Shown piece by piece: positions 43,343 through 53,832 of a stretch of DNA of 64,000 nt; the stretch's first letter is position 1, and each line of letters opens with the position of its first letter. The notes under the pieces were generated by a model, which saw only the letters and a list, made by a program, of their open reading frames with translations, ran no database searches and was not told where the DNA came from. Both the position numbers and the translations under genes were made by a program. Source of the stretch: Vogesella mureinivorans (GTDB lineage: Bacteria > Pseudomonadota > Gammaproteobacteria > Burkholderiales > Chromobacteriaceae); assembly GCF_007644035.1 (NCBI RefSeq), contig NZ_VMTV02000464.1, positions 98,080 through 162,079 on the forward strand. Direction: 5' to 3'.

Positions 43343-43364
43343 GGTTGGCCGCATGCGGCCAACC
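43343..43364. terminator. Perfect 22-bp palindrome of the repeat word
   Basis: GGTTGGCCGCA and TGCGGCCAACC abut at 43343-43364, 16 bp downstream of the minus-strand ushA-like stop. It probably serves as a terminator or uptake-word pair. Confidence 0.7.
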
Positions 43365-43379
43365 CTGGCGTCAAGTGGC

Positions 43380-45020
43380 TTACTTGCGCACGATCTCGCC
43401 GGCCGCGTCAAACGCACCGGCCTTGATCACGCCATTGCGGGCGCTGATAAAGGCTTTCAGCACGTCCGCATCGGCGTAGCCGGTGTTGACGTAGCCCTTG
43501 TGGCTGGACAGTTTCGGGTAGCCATCGCCACCGGCAGCGGTGAAGTTGTTCATGGCGACGCGGTAGGTTTTGGCCGCGTCGATATCCTTGCCACCGATCT
43601 GCGCCTGTTTCAGCTCGCCACCCTCGATCACCAGCTTCACGCCGGCAAACTGCGGGAAGGCGCCAGAGCCGGGGCTCATCTTGGCGGCGGTGCGCAGCAG
43701 GTCCAGTGCTTCCTTGCCGCTCATGTCCACGTACACCAGGGTGTTGCCGAACGGCTGTACCTTCAGCACGTCCTTGTAGGTGATTTTGCCGGCGGCAATG
43801 GAGTCACGCACGCCGCCCGAGTTCATGATGGCAAAGTCGGCCTGGGCTTTTTCTTTCATGGCGCTGGCAATCAGGATGCCCATGCTGGCAGGCTGGCTGC
43901 GCACCTGGTTGCGGTCGCCGTCCAGCTTGGCTTCGGTGGCGCCAATCTCTACCGACAGCGCTTCCTGGCCCTTGTTCTGGTACGGGCGCAGGAATGCCAG
44001 CACCTCGCTGTGCTCGGCTATCTGTTGGGTGTAATACACCTTCTGCTCTTTGCCGGCGCTGTCTTTCACGGTTTTCTTCAGGTTCACCGGGATCAGCTGG
44101 TATTTCACCAGTTTGAACTCGCCGTTCTTCAGCTCGAAGTCGGCGCGGCCAACGTATTTGCCCCATTCGTGTGCCTGTACGATCCAGGCGCCGTTCTGGC
44201 GGTCTGGCGCGCAGTCGGCACCCGGCACGTAGGCGGTATCACGCACGTTTTCGGCTTTCATGCACACCGGGTTCTGGCTGTGGCCGCCTACGATCAGGTT
44301 CAGGCCTTTCACCGCGCGGGCCATTTCCACGTCGCCCGGCGCATTCACGCCGTGGTCGCCGTTGTCGTAGTGGCCCATATGGGTGGTGGCAATCACCACG
44401 TCAGCCTGCTTGCGCAGCTGCGGTACCAGCTTGGCGGCTTCGCGTGCCGGTTTGCGGAACGCGATACCCTTGGTGTTTTCCGGGTTGGTGAGCTTTTTGG
44501 TGTCGTCGGTGGTCAGGCCCATTACCGCTACGCGTACATCGCCCAGCTTGAAGATGCGGTACGGCTCGAACATGCGCTTGCCGTCTTTGTAGATGTTGGC
44601 CGACAGCATGGGGAAGTTGATCCACTGGCGCTGTTTGGCCAGCACCTCGGGGGATTTGTCGAACTCGTGGTTGCCCACCGCCATGGCGTCGTAGCCCAGC
44701 AGGTTCATGCCTTTGAAATCGGGCTCGGCGTCCTGCATGTCCGATTCAGGCACGCCGGTATTCACGTCACCGCCGTCCAGCAGCAGGCTGTAGCCGCCGT
44801 TCTTGCGCACGTCGGCACGGATCTGCTCGATCACGTTCTTGCGTGCGGCCATACCGTATTCGCCGTCGCCATTGCGCCAGAAGCGGCCGTGGTGGTCGTT
44901 GGTATGCAGGATGGTGATCTTGTAAACCTGGTCTTTTACCGGCTTGGCCAGTGCAGCACCAGAGGTGGCCGATAGTGCGGCCAGCACAGACAAACAGAGT
45001 ACCGGATGGCGTAGTTTCAT
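43380..45020 (-). CDS. ushA: Periplasmic 5'-nucleotidase / UDP-sugar hydrolase, UshA-like
   Basis: 546 residues (E. coli UshA 550). Signal peptide MKLRHPVLCLSVLAALSATS ending GAALA. Metallophosphatase motifs: ILHTNDHHGRFW, LLDGGDVNTG, AVGNHEFDKS, TTHMGH and VGGHSQNP. The C-terminal nucleotide-binding domain has MNSGGVRDSI. It hydrolyses nucleotides and nucleotide sugars in the periplasm to salvage nucleosides and phosphate. Single-gene unit. Confidence 0.9.
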   Translation of the reverse strand: MKLRHPVLCLSVLAALSATSGAALAKPVKDQVYKITILHTNDHHGRFWRNGDGEYGMAARKNVIEQIRADVRKNGGYSLLLDGGDVNTGVPESDMQDAEPDFKGMNLLGYDAMAVGNHEFDKSPEVLAKQRQWINFPMLSANIYKDGKRMFEPYRIFKLGDVRVAVMGLTTDDTKKLTNPENTKGIAFRKPAREAAKLVPQLRKQADVVIATTHMGHYDNGDHGVNAPGDVEMARAVKGLNLIVGGHSQNPVCMKAENVRDTAYVPGADCAPDRQNGAWIVQAHEWGKYVGRADFELKNGEFKLVKYQLIPVNLKKTVKDSAGKEQKVYYTQQIAEHSEVLAFLRPYQNKGQEALSVEIGATEAKLDGDRNQVRSQPASMGILIASAMKEKAQADFAIMNSGGVRDSIAAGKITYKDVLKVQPFGNTLVYVDMSGKEALDLLRTAAKMSPGSGAFPQFAGVKLVIEGGELKQAQIGGKDIDAAKTYRVAMNNFTAAGGDGYPKLSSHKGYVNTGYADADVLKAFISARNGVIKAGAFDAAGEIVRK

Positions 45021-45083
45021 GGATGGGCCCCTTGTTTCATTTTATTGACGGCAATGTTGCAGTATCGCGCAAGGCAAAAAAAA

Positions 45084-45113
45084 ACGGCAAGCCCCGGTTG
45101 CAGGGCTTGCCGT
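45084..45113 (-). terminator. Intrinsic terminator of glnS
   Basis: ACGGCAAGCCC (45084-45094) pairs with GGGCTTGCCGT (45103-45113); on the minus strand it is followed by T9 (A-run 45076-45084). Confidence 0.9.
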
Positions 45114-45124
45114 GATGGCTGGAT

Positions 45125-46810
45125 TTATTTGCTCCAGTTGTCTTTCAGGCCAACGGTGCGGTTGAACACCGGTTTGCTGCCTGCCTGGTGTTCGCGGCGA
45201 TCGGTCACGAAATAACCGATACGCTCGAACTGGTAGCGGGTTTCCGGCGCAGCCTGCAGTACCACCGGCTCTACATAGCCGGTAATGGTGGTAAGCGAGG
45301 ACGGGTTCAGGAAGTTCATGAAGTCCACGTATTCGCCGTCTTCACCGCGTACCGCATCCGGGCGGGCTTCGGTAAACAGGCGGTCGTACAAGCGTACTTC
45401 GGCTTCGATGGCATGGCCCACCGCAATCCAGTGGATCACGCCTTTCACCTTGCGGCCTACCGGGTTCTGGCCCAGGGTGTCGTGGTCGATGGAGCACTTC
45501 AGCTCGATGACCTTGCCACTGTCGTCCTTGATCACTTCGTCGCACTTGATCACGTAGCTATAGCGCAGGCGCACTTCGCCGCCCGGTGTCAGGCGCTGCC
45601 ATTTTGGCGGCGGTACCTCGGCAAAGTCTTCGCGCTCGATATAGATTTCGCGTGCCAGCGGGATGTCGCGCTCGCCCATTTCCGGGTGGTGCGGGTGGAA
45701 CGGCGCGCTGCGGCTGCCGGTGACACCGTCCTGGTAGTTGGTGAGCGTCACCTTGATCGGGTCCAGCACCGCAATCACGCGTGGCGATTCGTTTTCCAGC
45801 GATTCACGCACCGCGCCTTCCAGAATCGACATGTCGATAATGTTCTCGCTCTTCGACACACCAATGCGCTGCGCAAACAGGCGCACGCCGGCCGGGCTGT
45901 AGCCACGGCGGCGCATACCGGCAATGGTCGGCATGCGCGGGTCGTCCCAGCCGGTGACCACGCCCTGGTTCACCAGGTGCTGCAGCTTGCGTTTGGAAGT
46001 CAGCGCGTACAGCAGCTCCAGGCGCGAGAATTCGATCTGCTGCGGGTGGTGGCCGATGCTGATGTTGTCCAGCACCCAGTCGTACAGCGGGCGGTGGTCT
46101 TCGAACTCCAGCGAGCACAGGCTGTGGGTGATGCCTTCGATCGCGTCGGAAATGCAGTGCGTGTAGTCGTACATCGGGTAGATGCACCAGGCATCGCCGG
46201 TACGGTGGTGATGCACGCGGCGGATACGGTAGATGGCCGGGTCGCGCAGGTTGATATTGGGCGAAGCCATATCGATCTTCAGGCGCAGGGTTTTGCTGCC
46301 ATCGGCAAACTCGCCGTTTTTCATGCGCGTGAACAGGTCCAGGTTTTCTTCCACGCTGCGTTCACGGTACGGGCTGTTCTTGCCCGGCGCAGTCAGGCCG
46401 CCGCGGTATTCGCGCATTTCGTCCGGGGAGAGGTCGCAGACAAAAGCTTTACCGGCACGGATCAGCTCGACGGCGTAGTCGTACAGCTGGCCGAAATAGT
46501 CGGAGGCAAAACGGATCTCGCCGTTCCACGCAAAGCCCAGCCAGCTGATGTCTTCACGGAAGGCCTGTACGAACTCGTCGGATTCTTTTTCCGGGTTGGT
46601 ATCGTCCATGCGCAGGTTGCACTGGCCGTTGTAGTCTTCGGCCAGGCCAAAGTTGATGCAGATCGCCTTGGCGTGGCCTACGTGGGCGTAGCCGTTCGGC
46701 TCGGGCGGGAAGCGGGTCACCACGGCAGTGCGTTTGCCGGTGGCAAGGTCATCGTCGATGATCGAGCGGATGAAGTTGCTGATCACCGGGGCATTGTTTT
46801 CTGCGGACAT
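45125..46810 (-). CDS. glnS: Glutaminyl-tRNA synthetase
   Basis: 561 residues (E. coli 554). Start ATG 46810 gives [20 protein letters not shown], matching the family N terminus. HIGH region: [20 protein letters not shown]; the KMSKS-equivalent reads [10 protein letters not shown] (E. coli has VMSKRKL). It attaches glutamine to tRNA-Gln in the cytosol. Its presence indicates direct charging of tRNA-Gln. Divergent from ppk2. Confidence 0.95.
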   Translation of the reverse strand: MSAENNAPVISNFIRSIIDDDLATGKRTAVVTRFPPEPNGYAHVGHAKAICINFGLAEDYNGQCNLRMDDTNPEKESDEFVQAFREDISWLGFAWNGEIRFASDYFGQLYDYAVELIRAGKAFVCDLSPDEMREYRGGLTAPGKNSPYRERSVEENLDLFTRMKNGEFADGSKTLRLKIDMASPNINLRDPAIYRIRRVHHHRTGDAWCIYPMYDYTHCISDAIEGITHSLCSLEFEDHRPLYDWVLDNISIGHHPQQIEFSRLELLYALTSKRKLQHLVNQGVVTGWDDPRMPTIAGMRRRGYSPAGVRLFAQRIGVSKSENIIDMSILEGAVRESLENESPRVIAVLDPIKVTLTNYQDGVTGSRSAPFHPHHPEMGERDIPLAREIYIEREDFAEVPPPKWQRLTPGGEVRLRYSYVIKCDEVIKDDSGKVIELKCSIDHDTLGQNPVGRKVKGVIHWIAVGHAIEAEVRLYDRLFTEARPDAVRGEDGEYVDFMNFLNPSSLTTITGYVEPVVLQAAPETRYQFERIGYFVTDRREHQAGSKPVFNRTVGLKDNWSK

Positions 46811-46987
46811 CGACTTTTCTTGTAGCAATAGATAATCGCACGATTGTAACCGATAACCCCGGTATCGCGGATAGTGGGTAAATGGGGCAGGTGATTTGCG
46901 CCATATCAAATCGATTTATCGAAATTGGCGGCCGCCGCAGGACATCGGCGTAGCATGGAATCGTTACCCACCCACCGGGAGAAGCCC

Positions 46988-48028
46988 ATGAACGATAACG
47001 ACAAGGCACTGGCGGCTCAGCCCGTCACCACAGAAAACGCCGTAGAAACGCTGCTTGTGGACGCTGCCGCAAGCCCCCCGGCTACCGGTGCCCGCTCGCG
47101 CCGGCGCAAGCCTTCGGCGCAGGCACAGCGCGAGGCCGCCGCCCGTGAAATCGAGGCAGTCAGCCATGCCCCCGTGGCCATGCAGGTAGCGCATGCGCCG
47201 CATGGCACCGCCGAAGACAGCAATAGCGCGCCACTGCCGGCAGATTACCCGTACAAAAACCGCATCAAGCGCGCCGATTACGAGCGCCAGAAAGCCGAGC
47301 TGCAGGTAGAGCTGCTGAAAGTGCAAAACTGGGTAAAAGAAACCGGCCAGAAGATCGTGGTGATCTTTGAAGGCCGCGACGCCGCCGGCAAGGGCGGCAC
47401 CATCAAGCGCTTCATGGAGCACCTGAACCCGCGCGGCGCCCGCGTGGTGGCGCTGGAAAAGCCCACCGAGCAGGAACGCGGCCAGTGGTACTTCCAGCGC
47501 TATATCCCGCTGCTGCCCACCGCCGGTGAAATGGTGCTGTTTGACCGCAGCTGGTACAACCGTGCCGGTGTAGAGCGCGTGATGGGCTTTTGCACGCCGC
47601 AGGAATACCTGGAATTCATGCGCCAGACCCCGCAGCTTGAGCGCATGCTGGTAAACAGCGGCATCCGCCTGTTCAAGTTCTGGTTCTCGGTAAGCCGCGA
47701 AGAGCAGCTGCGCCGCTTTATCTCGCGCCGCGACGACCCGCTGAAGCACTGGAAGCTGTCGCCTATCGATATCCAGTCGCTGGACAAATGGGACGACTAC
47801 ACCGAAGCCAAGAAGGCCATGTTCTTCCACACCGACACCGCCGACGCACCGTGGACGGTGATCAAGTCCGACGATAAAAAGCGCGCGCGGCTAAGCTGCC
47901 TGCGCCACTTCTTGTGGACGCTGCCGTACCCCGACAAAAACACCGCGATCCTGAAGCCGGACGAGCGCATTGTCGGTGCCGCCGCCGAAGTGTTCGGGCC
48001 CGGCGAGAAAGACATCAGCAGTTTCTAA
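46988..48028 (+). CDS. ppk2: Polyphosphate kinase 2
   Basis: 346 residues from ATG 46988 (GGGAGA upstream). The first ~90 residues are Ala/Arg-rich and probably disordered. The PPK2 core follows: Walker A IFEGRDAAGKGG, lid RGQWYFQRYIPLLPTAGEMV, Walker B LFDRSWYNRAGVERVMGF. Class I (single-domain) PPK2 enzymes use polyphosphate to make ADP/ATP or GDP/GTP. Terminated by a stem formed of two repeat words. Confidence 0.92.
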   Translation: MNDNDKALAAQPVTTENAVETLLVDAAASPPATGARSRRRKPSAQAQREAAAREIEAVSHAPVAMQVAHAPHGTAEDSNSAPLPADYPYKNRIKRADYERQKAELQVELLKVQNWVKETGQKIVVIFEGRDAAGKGGTIKRFMEHLNPRGARVVALEKPTEQERGQWYFQRYIPLLPTAGEMVLFDRSWYNRAGVERVMGFCTPQEYLEFMRQTPQLERMLVNSGIRLFKFWFSVSREEQLRRFISRRDDPLKHWKLSPIDIQSLDKWDDYTEAKKAMFFHTDTADAPWTVIKSDDKKRARLSCLRHFLWTLPYPDKNTAILKPDERIVGAAAEVFGPGEKDISSF

Positions 48029-48046
48029 CTGCCTGTCTGTTGCCTG

Positions 48047-48084
48047 AAAAAGGTTGGCCGCACAGGGTAGCGGCCAACCTTTTT
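48047..48084. terminator. Bidirectional terminator built from two repeat words
   Basis: AAAAAGGTTGGCCGC (48047-48061), 8-nt loop, GCGGCCAACCTTTTT (48070-48084): a 15-bp perfect stem with A- and T-tails between the convergent ppk2 and SulP genes. Confidence 0.9.
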
Positions 48085-48112
48085 GTCTGATGCATTGCCC
48101 AACGTCGCCGGC

Positions 48113-49786
48113 TCAGCCCCACACCACGCCGCTGGTCAGCACGTCTTCTGCCCGCTGCAGGGCGGTGGTGAGGTCGGGCTGGATATTGCGTGGCCCCATT
48201 TCTGCAGCCAGGTGGGCGCTGCGTATCATGGCGGTGACCTCGGTACCCGCCCCGCAAATGATCAGCGTGCGGTTTTGCTGCGCCAGGCGCTGGTTCAGTG
48301 CCGACAGCGCCAGCAGGCCGCTGGTGTCCAGCAGTACCAGGCGGTGCAGCTGCAAGATAATCACCCGTGCCTCGGGCGCTTCCTGCGCGATGTGGTCTAC
48401 CGTATCCGCCGCGCCAAAAAACAGCGCACCTTCTACCCGGTACGCCACGCAGCCCGCCGGAATGTGTTTGCCGGCAATAGAGTGGCGCTCGTACAGCACG
48501 GCATGTTCCGGTTTGAGCTGCTGCACGCTGGTGCTGCCTGCCATACGCTTGATAAAAAACACCGCGGCAATCAGCAGGCCGATTTCTACTGCAATGGTCA
48601 GGTCGAAGATCACGGTGAGGGCAAAGGTGATCGCCAGCACTGCCGTGTCCTGGCGCGGAAACTGCGCCGCCTTGCGGATATCCCAGTCGCCCATCTTGAT
48701 GGCGACCGAAATCAGGATGGCCGCCAGCGCTGCCAGCGGAATGTACGCGGCCAACGGTGCCGCGACCAGAATCACCAGCAGCAGCAAGACCGCATGCACG
48801 ATGCCCGATACCGGTGTTTGCCCGCCGTTGCTGATATTGGTAGCGGTGCGTGCAATGGCACCGGTAGCCGGGATGCCGCCAAAGAACGGTACCACCATAT
48901 TGGCCACGCCCTGGGCGATCAGCTCCTGGTTGGCGTCGTGCTTGTCGCCGGTCAGGCTGTCGGCCACTACCGCGCACAGTAGCGACTCGATCGCGCCCAG
49001 CAGGGCAATGGTAAAGGCCGGCGCCAGCAGGTCGGACAGGTGCTCCGGGTCAAAGCTCAGGCCGTGAAACGCAGGCAAGCCCTGCGGAATGCCACCAAAT
49101 TTGCTGCCGATCGTCGCCAGTGGCAGCCCGAACAGGCTAACGGTAAGCGTGGCCAGGATCAGTGCCACAAAGGGGCCGGGCAGCGTTTTGCCCAGTTTTT
49201 TCGGCCAGAACAGAATCAGCAGCAGCGACGCCATGGACACCGCCAGCGTTAATGGGTCGAACTGCGGCAGGGTAATGCGCAATAGGTCCATCACCGCAAA
49301 AAAGCCGGCCGGCATCTTGTCGATGGGCAGGCCGAAAAAGTCTTTCAGCTGGGTCAGGAAAATCAGCACGGCAATGCCGTTGGTAAAGCCGGTAATCAGC
49401 GGCATGGGGAAAAACTTGATCACCTGCCCCAGGCGCAGCAAGCCCATGATCACCAGCATCACCCCGGCCATGAAGGTGCAGATAATCAGGTTGGCCACGC
49501 CGTACTTCAGCACGATGCCGTAGATGATTACGATAAACGCCCCGGTGGGCCCGGTAACGCACAGCCGCGTCCCGCCCAGCGCCGACGCAATAAAGCCGGC
49601 AATCACCGCGGTAAAAATGCCAGCTTGCGGCGGTACGCCGCTGGCGATGGCAAAGGCCATGGCCAGCGGCAGGGCCACGATGCCTACCGTCAAGCCGGCC
49701 ATTAGGTCTTGGCGGAACAGCTGGCGGTTGTAGTGGCGCAGGGTGTCGAGCAGGGTGGGGCGCAGCCCCGGCAGGGTATTGAGCAT
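48113..49786 (-). CDS. SulP/SLC26 anion permease with STAS domain
   Basis: 557 residues. Membrane core has 10-14 helices with the family motif GIVALPLAMAFAIASGVPPQ and LCVTGPTGAF. A cytosolic STAS domain occupies about 440-545 (VIILQLHRLVLLDTSGLLAL). Members move sulfate, bicarbonate or other anions or dicarboxylates. The substrate cannot be decided; no carbonic anhydrase gene is adjacent. Confidence 0.9.
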   Translation of the reverse strand: MLNTLPGLRPTLLDTLRHYNRQLFRQDLMAGLTVGIVALPLAMAFAIASGVPPQAGIFTAVIAGFIASALGGTRLCVTGPTGAFIVIIYGIVLKYGVANLIICTFMAGVMLVIMGLLRLGQVIKFFPMPLITGFTNGIAVLIFLTQLKDFFGLPIDKMPAGFFAVMDLLRITLPQFDPLTLAVSMASLLLILFWPKKLGKTLPGPFVALILATLTVSLFGLPLATIGSKFGGIPQGLPAFHGLSFDPEHLSDLLAPAFTIALLGAIESLLCAVVADSLTGDKHDANQELIAQGVANMVVPFFGGIPATGAIARTATNISNGGQTPVSGIVHAVLLLLVILVAAPLAAYIPLAALAAILISVAIKMGDWDIRKAAQFPRQDTAVLAITFALTVIFDLTIAVEIGLLIAAVFFIKRMAGSTSVQQLKPEHAVLYERHSIAGKHIPAGCVAYRVEGALFFGAADTVDHIAQEAPEARVIILQLHRLVLLDTSGLLALSALNQRLAQQNRTLIICGAGTEVTAMIRSAHLAAEMGPRNIQPDLTTALQRAEDVLTSGVVWG

Positions 49787-49908
49787 GGCAGGCCGTCTTG
49801 TTCGAGTTTTATTGCTACCAGACTAAGCAATAAACCCTGGCCGTTTCAAGGTTTAATCGTGTTACTGCAGCATGCTGTGCGCCAGCGCAAGGTTGGCCGC
49901 AACAGGCC

Positions 49909-50259
49909 CTAGCCGCGAAACATGAAATACACCGCGCCCACCAGGCAGGCGCCCGCCCAGACGTAGTCCCACTTGAACGGCTGGTTCATGTAGAAAATGG
50001 CAAAGGGGATGAACACCGACAGGCTGATGACTTCCTGGATGATTTTCAGCTGTGACAGGGTAAACGTGCCGTAGCCGATGCGGTTGGCCGGTACCTGTAG
50101 CAGGTACTCGAACAAGGCTATGCCCCAGCTGGCCAGTGCCGCCACGTACCATGCCTTGTGGCTGGCGTCTTTCAGGTGGGCGTACCAGGCAAAAGTCATG
50201 AAGACATTCGACAGGACCAGCAGGACCGGGGTGGCCAGATAAGGTGACAGCAGGTTCAT
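49909..50259 (-). CDS. Small DMT-type membrane protein (DUF486)
   Basis: 116 residues with four hydrophobic segments: VLLVLSNVFMTFAWYAHL, WYVAALASWGIALFEYLLQV, QEVISLSVFIPFAIFYM and WAGACLVGAVYFMF. The text VPANRIGYGTFTLSQLKIIQ is characteristic of the DUF486/DMT family. Inner-membrane protein of unknown function. Located 48 bp after the dnaE stop on the same strand, with a repeat word 9 bp beyond its own stop. Confidence 0.87.
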   Translation of the reverse strand: MNLLSPYLATPVLLVLSNVFMTFAWYAHLKDASHKAWYVAALASWGIALFEYLLQVPANRIGYGTFTLSQLKIIQEVISLSVFIPFAIFYMNQPFKWDYVWAGACLVGAVYFMFRG

Positions 50260-50307
50260 GGTGAGGGGTGTCGGGTCAAGGAAAAGCGGCCCCGCAGGGC
50301 CGCTGTG

Positions 50308-53300
50308 TTACCACAGGATTTTCACGCTATTGTCGCCCAGCCAGTCTTCCAGTGTCATCAGCAGCGCGTCGTCCAGGCGCACGCCCCACTGTGGCGGCAG
50401 CATCAGGTCGCCTTTGGCTTTGCCGGTATGGTAGGTAATGCGCAGGGGGCAGCCGCTGTCTTCGCTACGGTAGGGGGTGATGATATTGCGCAGCGTGGCC
50501 ACGTCGTGGCGCGGGTGCATCTGCACCGACAGGCTGCGCGCGTAGCGGCTGCGCGCCTCGCCCAGCTCGTACAGGGTTTCTGCAATGATGCGCATGCCGC
50601 CGCTGAAGCGGTCTTCGCTGACTTTGCCTTCCACCACCAGCACCACATCGTCTTTCAGCTTGTTGCGGTTGGCGTCTACCGCCTCGGCAAACAGGCTCAC
50701 TTCAACCTTGGCCGTGCCGTCGTCCAGCTGGATAAAAGCCATCTTGCCGCGGTTGCCTACCTTGGTGCGGATACCGGTGACAAAACCGGCCAGCAGCTGC
50801 GGCTCGCGCCGTGGTGCCAGCTTGGCCAGCGGCGTGCGGATAAAGCCGCGTACTTCTTTTTCGTAGGCCGAGAACGGGTGGCCGGACAGATAAAAACCGA
50901 TAGCGAGCTTTTCTTCAGCCAGCTGGATGGCCGCCGGCCACGGTTTGCACGCCACCATGTCCACGCTGGGGGCGCTGTCGTCGTCGAACATGTCGAACAG
51001 GCCGCCCTGGTTGGCGTTGGCCGCTTGCTGCTCGGCAGCGGTCATGGCCAGGGCCACGTTGCTGAACAGCAGGGCGCGGCTGGGCTCGATGCTGTCGAAG
51101 GCGCCCGCGCGAATCAGCGCTTCGATCACGCGCTTGTTGACGATTTTCTTGTCGGTGCGGTGGCAGAAGTCGAACAGGCTGGTAAACGGGCCGCCTGCCT
51201 CGCGCACCTGCACAATGTGCTCCACCGCCGACTCGCCGGTGCCCTTGATGGCGCCCAGGGCGTAGCGGATGTGTTTGCGGTCTACCGGCACAAAGCGGTA
51301 GAAGCTGTGGTTCACGTCCGGCGGCAGGAAGCGCAGGCCGTTTTTATTGTCGGTGGCGTCGTCGTAGAACACCTTCAGCTGGTCGGTGTTGTCCAGTTCG
51401 GTGGACATGGTGGCGGCCATGTAGGCGGCCGCGTGGTGCGCTTTCAGCCAGGCGGTGTGGTAGGCCACCAGCGCGTAGGCGGCGGCGTGCGATTTGTTGA
51501 AACCGTAGCCGGCGAACTTTTCCATGTAGTCGAAGATTTCGTCGGCCTTGGCTTTATCGATATTTTGCTTGGCCGCGCCCTCCACAAACATGGCGCGCTG
51601 CGCCACCATCTCCTCTACCTTCTTTTTGCCCATGGCGCGGCGCAGCAAGTCGGCGCCGCCCAGGCTGTAGCCGCCGCACACCTGCGCCGCCTGCATCACC
51701 TGTTCCTGATACACCATGATGCCGTAGGTGGGGGCCAGTACCGGCTCCAGCAGCGGGTGCAGGTACTCGAACTTGGCACCGTGCATACGCTGGATAAAGT
51801 CGGGGATCAGGTCCATCGGGCCGGGGCGGTACAGCGCGACGAAGGCGATAATCTCTTCGAACTTGCTAGGCTTGGCCTCTACCAGCATCTTCTTCATGCC
51901 GGTGGATTCAAACTGGAACACGCCGGTGGTGTTGGCGTTGGCAAACACCTTGTAGGCCAGCGCGTCGTCCAGCGGCAGCTTGGCCACGTCTACGTCTTCG
52001 CCGCTCAGGTCCTTGATGTACTTTTGCGCCAGCTCGATGATGGTGAGGTTGCGCAGGCCCAGAAAGTCGAACTTCACCAGGCCGATTTGTTCTACGTCGT
52101 CCTTGTCGTACATCGATACCGGCGCGGCACCGTCGCCGCTGGCGATGTACAGCGGGCAGAAGTCGGTGAGCTTGCCGGGGGCAATCAGCACGCCACCGGC
52201 GTGCATGCCGATGCCGCGTGTCAGGTCTTCCAGTTTCATGGCCAGCTCGATCAGCTCGCCGGCGCCTTCACTTTCGATGGTTTCGCCGATTTGTGCTTCG
52301 GCAGCCATGGCTTTTTCCAGGCTCAGCGGCTTGTTGGCTTCCAGCGGAATCAGCTTGGACAGCTTGTCGCACAGGCCGAAGGGCAGGTCGAGCACGCGGC
52401 CAACGTCACGGATCACCGATTTGGACGACATGGTGCCAAAGGTGGCGATCTGGCTCACGGCTTCTTCGCCGTATTTGCGGCGCGTGTATTCGATGACGCG
52501 CCAGCGGTTTTCCTGGCAGAAATCCACGTCGAAGTCGGGCATGGATACCCGCTCCGGGTTGAGGAAGCGCTCGAACAGCAGGGCGTATTTCAGCGGGTCA
52601 AGGTCGGTAATGCTCAGGCTGTACGCCACCAGCGAGCCAGCACCGGAACCCCGGCCCGGGCCTACCGGGCAGCCGTTGGCCTTACCCCACTGGATAAAGT
52701 CGGCCACGATCAGGAAGTAGCCGGGGAAGCCCATCTGGATAATGGTGTCGCACTCGAACTTCAGCCGCGCGTCGTATTCCGGGCGGCGCGCTTCGCGCTC
52801 GGCCGCATCCGGGTACAGCTGTGCCAGGCGCATGTCCAGCCCGCGCTGGGCTTCGTACACCAGAAAGTCGTTCAGCGTCATGCCGTCCGGGGTGGGGAAG
52901 TCCGGCAGGTAGTTTTTGCCCAGCACCACATTGATATTGCAGCGGCGGGCAATCTGCACCGTGTTTTCCAGCGCCTCGGGGATGTCGGCAAAGCGTTCCA
53001 GCATCTGCTCGGTGCTGAGGAAGTACTGGCATTCGCTAAAGCTGCGCGGGCGGCGTTTGTCGCCCAGCGTATAGCCTTCGGCAATGCACACCCGTGCTTC
53101 GTGCGCCTTGAAGTCGTCCGGGTCCATGAACTGGATCGGGTGGGTGGCTACCACCGGCAGGCCGGTTTCGCCGGCCAGCCACAGCGTGGACTGCAGGATG
53201 TTTTCTACCTGGGCGTTATCGGTGCGCTGCAGCTCCAGATAAAACGCGCCGGGGAACAGCTGTGCCCAGTACTCGGCGCGGCTGCGTGCCTCGTCGGCGT

Positions 53301-53742
53301 TGCCGTTGGCAAACGCTACGCCCACGTCGCCCAGGTGGGCACCGGACAGGCACAGCAGGTTGCTGTTGTCGCCTTCTTCCAGACAGGCACGCTTGATTTC
53401 GGCGCGGCCACGGTACTGGTTATGCGTAAACGCGCGGGTCAGCAGCTCGCACAGGCGGCGGTAGCCTTCGCGGTTCTTCGCCGTCAGCATCAGCCGGAAC
53501 GGCTTGTCGCGGTCGTCGCCGTTTTCCAGCCAGATGTCGCAGGACACGATGGGCTTGATGCCCTTGCCCCGGCAGGCCTTGTAAAACTTGACCATGCCGA
53601 AGATGTTCATCAGGTCGGACATGCCCAGCGCCGGCATACCGTCCTTGACGGCGCGCTTGATGGCGTCGTCCAGGCGGACAATGCCGTCGGTGATGGAAAA
53701 CTCCGAATGGAGGCGAAGATGGACAAAGCGGGGTGCGTTCAT
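50308..53742 (-). CDS. dnaE: DNA polymerase III alpha subunit
   Basis: 1144 residues from ATG 53742 (E. coli 1160); the site lacks a clear Shine-Dalgarno. PHP domain at the N terminus (FVHLRLHSEFSITDGIV). Polymerase core with catalytic aspartates in SMPDFDVDFCQENRW and PVGPGRGSGAGSLVAYSLSI; later GIGMHAGGVLIAPG, AGYGFNKSHAAAYALVAYHT and the OB-fold near residue 990. Replicative polymerase catalytic subunit. The whole opposite strand is open by chance of codon bias but does not encode a recognisable protein. Confidence 0.97.
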   Translation of the reverse strand: MNAPRFVHLRLHSEFSITDGIVRLDDAIKRAVKDGMPALGMSDLMNIFGMVKFYKACRGKGIKPIVSCDIWLENGDDRDKPFRLMLTAKNREGYRRLCELLTRAFTHNQYRGRAEIKRACLEEGDNSNLLCLSGAHLGDVGVAFANGNADEARSRAEYWAQLFPGAFYLELQRTDNAQVENILQSTLWLAGETGLPVVATHPIQFMDPDDFKAHEARVCIAEGYTLGDKRRPRSFSECQYFLSTEQMLERFADIPEALENTVQIARRCNINVVLGKNYLPDFPTPDGMTLNDFLVYEAQRGLDMRLAQLYPDAAEREARRPEYDARLKFECDTIIQMGFPGYFLIVADFIQWGKANGCPVGPGRGSGAGSLVAYSLSITDLDPLKYALLFERFLNPERVSMPDFDVDFCQENRWRVIEYTRRKYGEEAVSQIATFGTMSSKSVIRDVGRVLDLPFGLCDKLSKLIPLEANKPLSLEKAMAAEAQIGETIESEGAGELIELAMKLEDLTRGIGMHAGGVLIAPGKLTDFCPLYIASGDGAAPVSMYDKDDVEQIGLVKFDFLGLRNLTIIELAQKYIKDLSGEDVDVAKLPLDDALAYKVFANANTTGVFQFESTGMKKMLVEAKPSKFEEIIAFVALYRPGPMDLIPDFIQRMHGAKFEYLHPLLEPVLAPTYGIMVYQEQVMQAAQVCGGYSLGGADLLRRAMGKKKVEEMVAQRAMFVEGAAKQNIDKAKADEIFDYMEKFAGYGFNKSHAAAYALVAYHTAWLKAHHAAAYMAATMSTELDNTDQLKVFYDDATDNKNGLRFLPPDVNHSFYRFVPVDRKHIRYALGAIKGTGESAVEHIVQVREAGGPFTSLFDFCHRTDKKIVNKRVIEALIRAGAFDSIEPSRALLFSNVALAMTAAEQQAANANQGGLFDMFDDDSAPSVDMVACKPWPAAIQLAEEKLAIGFYLSGHPFSAYEKEVRGFIRTPLAKLAPRREPQLLAGFVTGIRTKVGNRGKMAFIQLDDGTAKVEVSLFAEAVDANRNKLKDDVVLVVEGKVSEDRFSGGMRIIAETLYELGEARSRYARSLSVQMHPRHDVATLRNIITPYRSEDSGCPLRITYHTGKAKGDLMLPPQWGVRLDDALLMTLEDWLGDNSVKILW

Positions 53743-53784
53743 GGCGGGCATTTTACCGGTGCTGCGCGTGCTGTCCAAATGAAA

Positions 53785-53817
53785 CATGGTTGGCCGCAGC
53801 GGGTGCGGCCAACCATG
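53785..53817. terminator. Inverted pair of the repeat word between dnaE and the PhaM-like gene
   Basis: CATGGTTGGCCGCA (53785-53798), loop GCGGG, TGCGGCCAACCATG (53804-53817): 14-bp perfect stem 15 bp downstream of the PhaM-like stop. Confidence 0.8.
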
Positions 53818-53832
53818 GCAGGGCGGGGCGGC

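Noticed and set aside
43257-46825. Long plus-strand frames opposite ushA and glnS
   Set aside because: Same antisense effect; the minus-strand genes are full length with clear motifs.
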